Shown here one piece after another: positions 50,601 through 59,600 of a stretch of 64,000 bases of DNA. Source of the DNA: Lytechinus variegatus. Taxonomy: Eukaryota; Echinodermata; Echinoidea; Temnopleuroida; Toxopneustidae. The notes below the pieces were generated by a model. It was not told the origin of the DNA and did not search any database. It saw only the letters and a program-made list of their open reading frames with translations. A program made the position numbers and the translations under genes. The number at the start of each line of letters is the position of its first letter. Position 1 is the stretch's first letter. The stretch covers positions 57,669,195 through 57,733,194 of the forward strand of contig NC_054742.1 of the NCBI RefSeq assembly GCF_018143015.1. The letters run 5' to 3'.

Positions 50601-53600
50601 ATCAAGTTTATAGTAGGTTTTGTGAGTTTATCAGTGATTGGTGTGAGACTGTTTGGCAATTATACCATCTACTAGTAGATCAAGTAGACACAAACTGGCT
50701 TCATTTATCATCAAACTCATGCCTTGTGAAGATAGCTGATATTCACATCCATTGCAGCTTTCTGTATAACCGCTCAATCAGTCTTTGCATTGAAGATGTA
50801 AAGAGTGCTGTTACCTTTTTGTGAAATCCGACAACTGTCCCATTTGTGCCAAGTTGTCAGCACAGATATTTATTGTTTATTGGAAGCCCCAAACATGATT
50901 GAATCCGTAAATGTTCTCAGCATTATAGATTTGAGTTGTGCATAGATGATTGAGGCATCTGTTAATGGGTTAAAGGCAGAATTTTATAATGTCCATAGAC
51001 TTTGTACAGGGACTAAGTTACTTAGTTCCCTGCAGGTAACATGTTACATTATGGTAAATCCCCCAAAAGTATTGTTCACACTTCCAGTATATGATGTGTT
51101 ATGTCCTGCAGCTTTTATGATGTGGATGACATGAAATTGAAATGTGTTTTGTGGTTATACATGAAAATTTATATTGATCAAGATCCCAACTGACATAAAA
51201 CAAGTATAGGAACACTTTTAATGTATTATCAAACTCATTTTGGTAAAAGAAATAGTATATTACTATATACTATTACTTATTTGTTGTTTATATGATGTCT
51301 TATATTTCACTTCAATATAGAATCATAGAAAAGAAAGCTAACAATCCCTACAGTCACCAGTCATCAATATGCATTTAAGCATAGCCACCTAACAAGATAA
51401 AGAGCACCTGTCAAACAAGAAAGCTTTAAAAAAAAGAAAGATAATTACAGGTTATGCAGTACTTATAATATATATCAAATTACCTGTAGACAAATTGACC
51501 TTCTTCCAAAGTGCTCTATGAAAATGACCAATTATATGTAATGTATGTAAAATTAAACTGAGAAATATAATGATAACAATATTTATTTAGTTCAGCTACT
51601 ATAATTGCATATACTGTACTGCGCTTGATACTTGGTATCATATTATTACCCCGGCTGTAGCTGAGCCGCCATATAGGCGCTAAAGCAAAATATGACCATG
51701 CGACTAAACGTCAAATGATGAAAAATTTAATTCCTTTGAATAACAATCATGTATTTTGGTACTGATTCTCTTCTCCTTCCAGCCGGTATATGGGCGGTGC
51801 TCACACTGGGTTACGGAGGACGATCAAAGACAGAGGATCAAGAAGACAGAGCACTCTTAGCCAATCAGAGTCTCCTCCTCTTGCAAGTCCTGACAAATCA
51901 CTACACGCATGAGAAGGGAATACACAATCCGTACAGGAGGGCGCTCTGCTCCTTTGCAAATTCACAAGGTCAGCACAAGTTTTCTCTACATATTAGCTTT
52001 TCGGTGCAATTTGGCTCGGTGGTTCTGGCCTGTAGTAATAAATTTGAATGATTTAGCCAGAATTTTACCCAGTAGTAGTAGGCATAATATGCTTATCCAT
52101 CTTTGGTGTTCGATTGTCTGTTTTGGCAAAGTATTTTGCTCGAATGTAAGTTTTGCCTCGTTAAACTGGTTTTAGGGTAAGTGAGGACACAACCGTTCTC
52201 CGGGAAGCGATCTTCACACATTTCGAGCACGCTACTCCACACACTGTTTGTGGAATGCTTATGCTGCAGTTTCGTGTGAAAAATGTCACCCCACTGAGAG
52301 TGTTCCCATAGCAACAAGACCGCTTTACGTGGATTGGTTTTGAAAACCACGTTTGGGTGATCAGATGGTAACACTAGCATAGCGATCTTCCAAACTGGTT
52401 TCTAGTAAACCAGTTTTAGAAAGCATAATGAGAACGGTGTGTGTGACTCCCTCGCACTGATCTTTATCGTAAAAAAAAGTTTATACCTATGTTTAATAAT
52501 ACATGGACATTTTGCAATTTGTGCCCCCAACCCAATGGCGTGCCCTCAAAGACTTTAAATAATCTTGTTTGTTCTTGTGAATTACTTAATGTCATTTTCT
52601 TTTTCCCCTCCAGACGGTGGAATTCCGATTGGACCATCAGGTTGCCTCCCTCCATTCAAGCTGAACTCTGCCAACCTGTATGAAGCATTCTGTAACCATC
52701 TCAAAGATGATCAAAGTACCCTCCTTCTATACCTCCTCCTGCATCAGAACATTAACTTCAGGAACTATGTCCTGTCAAGAACAAACATTGACACACTGGT
52801 ATGTTGATATCATCATAGCCTTGGTGACAAAATTTTAAAATGTTTAATAAGTGCAATGTCATTTTTAGGAGAGAAAAACAAAACAGCCATAGATAAGTCA
52901 GACATCTCATTGATGTTGCATGGTGACTTGTCCAGCATTGTGTGTGCCTCATTAGGGACTAGCTAGAATACTCCCCCAAGAAGTGGAAGATGTGCACACA
53001 TTGTGTGCAGGAATGACTTATTGAATCTGATGGCCTGGGTAATAATAAATTTGTAAGCACTTAAATATGTCAAATTTGTGTCCGTAGAGCATTATGATTA
53101 TGAATAACAAGATTATTTTTATTATTCTCCAGCAGGCCAGTTTATAGATACAATCTGTTGATGATTGCAATGTTTAAGTCCTGAACATCAGGTATAGTTT
53201 TTTCCTCCTCTGAACCCCTGTGACAAGTTGTCTGGTGATGAGGTTTCCTTAACAGTGAATATCCTTGATGACAGCTCTGATTGCTGGTATTAATAATGCT
53301 GTGATATTGATAAGTGATTGGCTGATATCTATCACATGACCAGTCATTTATCATAGCTTGCAGGAAAAATTTTCTACTGACTTGTGCTTATGACTTGCTT
53401 ATCAACCTGCCAGGGTTTTGAGATGATGATTTTTTTTTTAAATAACGAGGATCCACATCACTTTCTTATCGGTTATTCAATACAAATTATTTTTATTTTG
53501 CTGGGGCATTAGAATAATTACATACGCCTGTTACCTTCAAAATCATCAAAACACCTTCAGCCATGCCTTTGGCATGTTAGAACTGTTCCATAGTCAACTC

Positions 53601-56600
53601 TTGCATGCAATTCTTACTAATGCCCACGATGATGTGTACTATACATTTGTATGTCTGTTGATGATTTTTGTTGTTGTTGATCATGTTATCCATTGATGTT
53701 TTGTAAAATAGGTGATTCCCCTTCTGAAGATACTGTACAATGCCCAGGAGAGGAATTCCCATCATATCTACATGACTCTTATCATCCTTCTCATCCTCAG
53801 TGAAGACGACTCCTTCAATAAGTGTGTTCATGAATTGGTGAGTTATCAAGCGAATAGTCATTGGCAAGTGTTATAAGCTACTGAAATGTTTGCATCCGAT
53901 TGGCTGAGATCAAATTCGTCAGTGAAACTGATTCACTAGATATTCATGAGACACTTTCCAATAGAAAAAAATTTATTGGTCATTCATTGTTCATTAGTAA
54001 AAAACCCGAGCAATGCTACATATTAGTTCGTCAGACACCTTATTTGGTATGTGTGATGTTTCTGAAATATTTTGTCTCTGTTTTCTAGTCCATCTGAAAA
54101 TTTGTAATACTACCAAATTTTCATGGGCAGTTTGTGAAGTAGAGTAAGAATGGTAAATAATGGAGATCAGATGTCCAAAAGTTAATTTAATGAAGTGACA
54201 TATACAAATATGGGAGTCCGCGTATTTTCATTTCATTTTCATTTCGTTTATTTCCACAATAACAGCAAAGATAATTATTTTACAACAGAAATGTGAGTAT
54301 AGAATAAATTAACAATTAGAAATATTGAAATAGTTCACAAAGGTCCAGTACACAGATATAATGTATAATTGAATTTTAGAAAGTTCAGTGTTAACTTAAA
54401 TGCTAGCTGTATATTGTGGGGGAAACCTTGGAAAGCGGAGCTTGTAATTCAGGTTCCCCAAAATAATATTACAGTATCATTAATTAATGAAAATGGTATA
54501 AAAAATTAATGAAAATGGTATAAAAATTAATGAAAATGGTATAAAAAAATTTAATTATATGGTACCTCATTACCCTACCCAAGTTCAGTGTTGAATTTTT
54601 AGTGCCGGTGTTGGGCCAAAGTAAAATCAGTACAGCACCAAACTTGAAGTGAAGCAGGTCCTGCGACCTATATCATAGGTGTTTTGCCATTGATAATGTA
54701 AGCTCACATTTGGATTTGATTCCTGTCTTTTAAGGGAAGAGAAGTCACATGACTTATGTAGATTCGAATCAGTGATAGGTCAATACACCATCACTTGATC
54801 ATAGCTGCAAGGATCGCATTTGTTGTATTCAAGAATTTGACTTCACCTCAGTGAATATAACTGCATTGTATTGTAAATGTCTGCAGTATATACACTGAGG
54901 TGATGTCACTCATTGCTTGTAAACTGCGTAATTGGGTAATTTGGTTGGTGTACGCCCTAGTGTATACACGAAGATTGCATAAAACACACGCTAGCTGTGT
55001 TTATCCTATTACGACATGGACAGATCAGAGTTGCAGCAAGCATTGTGAGCTTGTCATATAGCCTGTGCAGACTGATGGTAAATCTACATAGACTTTATAA
55101 TATTGCCTGGTCTGTCTGTTTAACAAAGAACATTTCAACTCTCCTCTGGAGCTGTATTTCCTCCTTGGTAGAATATTTTATCTCAGCACTGTGAATTTCA
55201 GGTAAAAAATACTATCCCTTGGAGAAAAATTTAGCTCCTTTTGAGAAATGAAATGTTAACTCAACCTCTACGTAAGCAGTATCTGTATTACAGTGTTTAA
55301 TGTTAAAACAGAGCACTGGAATGACTTAGATGTAGCAGTATGGTTCGGTATCTTATACTGACCTTTACATGACCCTCCTATATCCTTGAACACTGTCACA
55401 GTGGGGTATGGGCTGGTTACACTTACCCAGTAAGAGGATTCAGGAAGGAAATAGTTCAGATGGGATTGTCTCCAGTATAAATCCTGTTTACATTATAAAG
55501 GTCATCGCAAAACAGGGCAAGGAAGTTAACAGATCCTTCTACTGTAGCCAACTTAAGGAAATCTCCACTTATGGGCATCTGTAGAGACTCCTGAATTTGT
55601 GAAACAAATTTACATTCATGAACTGCTTTTCAGTTTTCCAACTTGTTTTTTAGATTTAGTGATAAAGAGAATGTATCAAATATTGTTTTCATTGCATTAT
55701 AATTGTTATTACATTATTTAACTTTGTGAACTCTTGCCTGGATGAGCGATTTGTTCTAATTTGTCAACTGAGATTCTCCAACATTCATTTTGTGTTTGAT
55801 GATTGATCAATTAATCAATTTTATTTCTTTCATTATGATAAAAAATGATAGAACATGCCGTCCCATAAAAACTGAGTTACATGAAAAAAATATGCAAATG
55901 TCTTCATACATTAAATATAATCTTTACGAGGCTGATGTATTCATTTGAATAAGGATAAAAGCTGAATTCCTCATCATTTCTCCCGCCCTTCAAGCTTTTG
56001 TCAAGGTTCCAATATCAAAGTATTTTCACCATTACATAGCAATTTTTTTAAATGGTTAACTACATACTCAAAAGCTTTAACTGGGCATTGTTGTGTGCGC
56101 CTGAAATCCAAGCTGTTTGACCAAGTTACAAATGGAAGTAGAGTTTCAAGGTTCAAGCCCTGGTCATGTCTTTCGGATGGTGACACGAAAGGTCACTCCC
56201 AGACCTCAATAATCAAACACAGGTGAAGTGAGTCCTTTGTATCTGATCCGCCGGTTGAAGACATGAATATGAATATTCATCACTTGTGCATGAAATTTCT
56301 AGAATTGACCAATCAGAATGATGGTCTCTCCTGCTCGCTCCGCATTATCTATTGCTGATATGTGTAAGTAGAGCGGTCATAAAAGATGGCTCGTATGTAG
56401 CTTCTGCCATATAGGTAGTGAATTTCAAACCAGATCCAAAAGGCCACAAAGCAGGGCCACTGAATTGCAGCTTGTGAGTGTAGGAATCTTCCTGCATCAG
56501 AACCTAAACACTATCATGTAGCAGGCGTTTACCAAGACCAACGGCTTTTGCCTTTCAAGATCTGAGTGTAGTCTTTCTGCATCAGACCCTATCAAGATCA

Positions 56601-59600
56601 TGAGCTTTGTCTTTCCGCATCAGACCCTATAAACTATATAAAAGCAGGAGACCATTCTATTCAGTTATCATTACCGGTATATCTTTTCAGAAACTGTGTT
56701 GTGTTTAGACATGATTCTTTTCTCCTTTTTTCTTTCTGTAGATGGTGAAGCAGGTAACCTGGTACACAGATAGAACCATAACAGAGATCACATTGGGTGG
56801 TCTAATTGTTCTCGTAGTCATCAGGACCATACAGTACAACATGACAAGAATGAGGGTGAATATAGGCTACATTATCTCTTTCTCTCTCTGTCTATGTTTC
56901 TGTATTTGTCTCTGTCTATGTGTGTCTATGTTTGAGTGTATCTTTCTCTCTCTCTCACTATGTCTCTTTCTATCTCACCCTCACTGTGTCTCTCTCTTTG
57001 TTTCTTTCTCATTCCATCTTTCTATCTCCTGTCTCTCTTCTGTTATTAGGCATTTTTTTTCATATTTGATTATTGTTGCCATATATTCTTTTATTTCATA
57101 TGTAAAGTTTTCATGATTTTGTATCTTGATTGTTTCCAGTCTCATTTAATTGAACTACTTGTACATTTAGGGCATTCCAACACGAGCTGCACTTATCATG
57201 TATCTTCTTGAGTCTTGTCCTTACTGCATCATAGTGCATTTACTCTCATGTCCTATGTAATGTATTCGCATTAAGAATATGAACACCCCTATATAAACTT
57301 ATATGGAATAAACGTGAAGATGATTGTAAAGAAATGTTAGTTTGAAAGATTGCTCCTAATGTTAAGAAAAAAGCTTTCAAGAAAGAAGAGACAAAAATAT
57401 GATCTGCTTACTTGTGCCTGTTCACAGTTCTTTAATCAAATATTAGTCCCGAGCTATAGCTTACAAGGACGAAATAATCTTTGATTTATTGTATGCTTTT
57501 TCTTTCATTGTGTAATCCACAGGATAAATACCTCCATACAAACTGCTTAGCTGCTCTTGCCAATATGTCTTCACAGTTCCATTCGCTGCATCCCTATGTA
57601 ACGCAGAGGATAGTAAGGTGAGTGGGATCTCCTTAGAATATAAGAATCATGAACATACATTGTTCCACATGTGCTTATCTGTGTTGGTAATCGTTAATGT
57701 GATCACTTTCAGGTTAGATTTCAACATTTCACAGTTAGGTGTATGCAAGTGAACCGGCTCTAGATCTATGGTGATAAAATGACAATTGACTTTGATTTCA
57801 AAGACTTCTTATAAATCATTGTTTGCTGCAACATAACTACATCTCTCATATGAGCATTAAAAAACAAAGAATGTATTTTTGAATTGAAGGAAAAAGTTGT
57901 CATTAATGATTTCTTTGTTTTTGTTTACTTGTTTTCAATATGGCAATACTCTCCTCTGAAATGTCCCTTCCATATGCTACAGGAAACATAGCGATACAGA
58001 GGGAAAAGTGTGCATTGCAAAGGAAAAAGTTGTCTCTTTTATGTCATTATTCTCACTTGAAATATCCCCATTTTCAGTTCAAACGCAGCTAAATGTATAA
58101 AATTCACTCCTTTCTTAAAAATGTATTAGGTATATTATATTTTGGGTTCCTAGATTCATGATGATTTTTTTATGAGATTTAGATTGCCCAAGAAGGGTTA
58201 TAATATCCATGCATCATATTCATTACTTTTTTATAGGATTTTTATTTTTTCCCACTTACGATGATCTTCATTTTGCCATGATTATGAATTGTAATAAACT
58301 ATCATGTTTATAAAGAAAATTGTTGTAGCTTCATTATTTGTGGTCATTTTGAAGTTTTAGGCGATTTGATCATATGTTTCATGGAGGGAATCTAATGTCA
58401 ATGATTTCTGGTGCAGAGTTCATACCATGGTTTATGTAGCATTCATGGGGTATGTGCGCATGTTTGGATGACAGCAAGGCTGTGAGTGGTGTGGATTTTA
58501 TTTTGTCTGAATCGTAGTGATGAATGTATTGCATGTGCACTGGCACTGGAATCGAGTGGAATAATGTGACTGACCCTACTTAGAAACAGTCTCAATGATG
58601 GCATCTCAATGAAAGATCGTAGATAACATAGATGAAGAAATGTGAAAAAAAAATAGATGAACTGTCTGTGACTTGTGGTCATGGGATTGGATGCGGCGGT
58701 CAGAGGATGGAACATTACAAGTAATTCGGAAGATTGAATAGTCAAGGTAAGCTAATCGTGAATGGTGTGAGTGTTTGGCCTTAATAGTTATATGCAAAAA
58801 TCTCAATAAAAAGGCCTTGTAGACAGCATGTGTGTGCACTTGAAATAGCAAAAATCAAGAGGGCCTCTGGCCTTTGTAGAAATATCTTTTGTTACCCACA
58901 TGTCATGATTGATTACTGTTTGTTTATTTTCTGTAGTTTGTTTGAGTTACTGATCAAGAAGCATGATAAAATTGTGGAGCAGCTTAGAGCATCGTCAGCG
59001 GTTGAAGCCAATGGAGATCTCACGCAGGATGCTGCTGTTGAACATGATGATCTGGTAAGACATCTCCATCTTAGGCTGCGTTTAATTGGCAGTCCCCTCG
59101 GGTCGCTGTTTTTACAGATATTCTGTTCAAATCAATTTTGGGTTGTATCGCTTATTTGTTGTGAAAATGAATGTCTCTTTCTGATGATACATTTTCCCTA
59201 GAGTCACTGATTTTAGAGATTTTTTGTTGGAACCATGTCTGCGTTTAGTCAGTTTTCATGAGTTTTCTAAATAAACGGCTATCTGTAGCAACTATGAAAA
59301 GCTGAAAAACATGCATTAAAATAAACATCTATCTGTAACAACTATAAAAAGCTGAAAAACATGCATTATGGAAGGCAATTCAGCAGAGCCATAGATGTTA
59401 AGAGTCGATTGAATGCAATCATGATTCTACGATTCTTTTTTATTCTGGCGGTATAGCATTCCAAACTTGACCTGAACTGAACTAAAGCTTTGTCACTATT
59501 TGAATGTAAATAGTGGTTAAGGTAATTATTTCCATTCAACTATTTTACATCTGTAGTCACTAGAAATATGTTAAGTTTAGTAATTCTATGTTTACAGGAG

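Larger units (their letters stand above)
52799..56741 (+). other. DYM introns 7 and 8 around exon 8
   Basis: Intron 7 (52799-53711) shows nothing notable. Intron 8 (53838-56741) carries the tail at 54220, the minisatellite at 54483 and the SINE fragment at 56140. The rest is AT-rich with no coding or RNA signal. Confidence 0.5.
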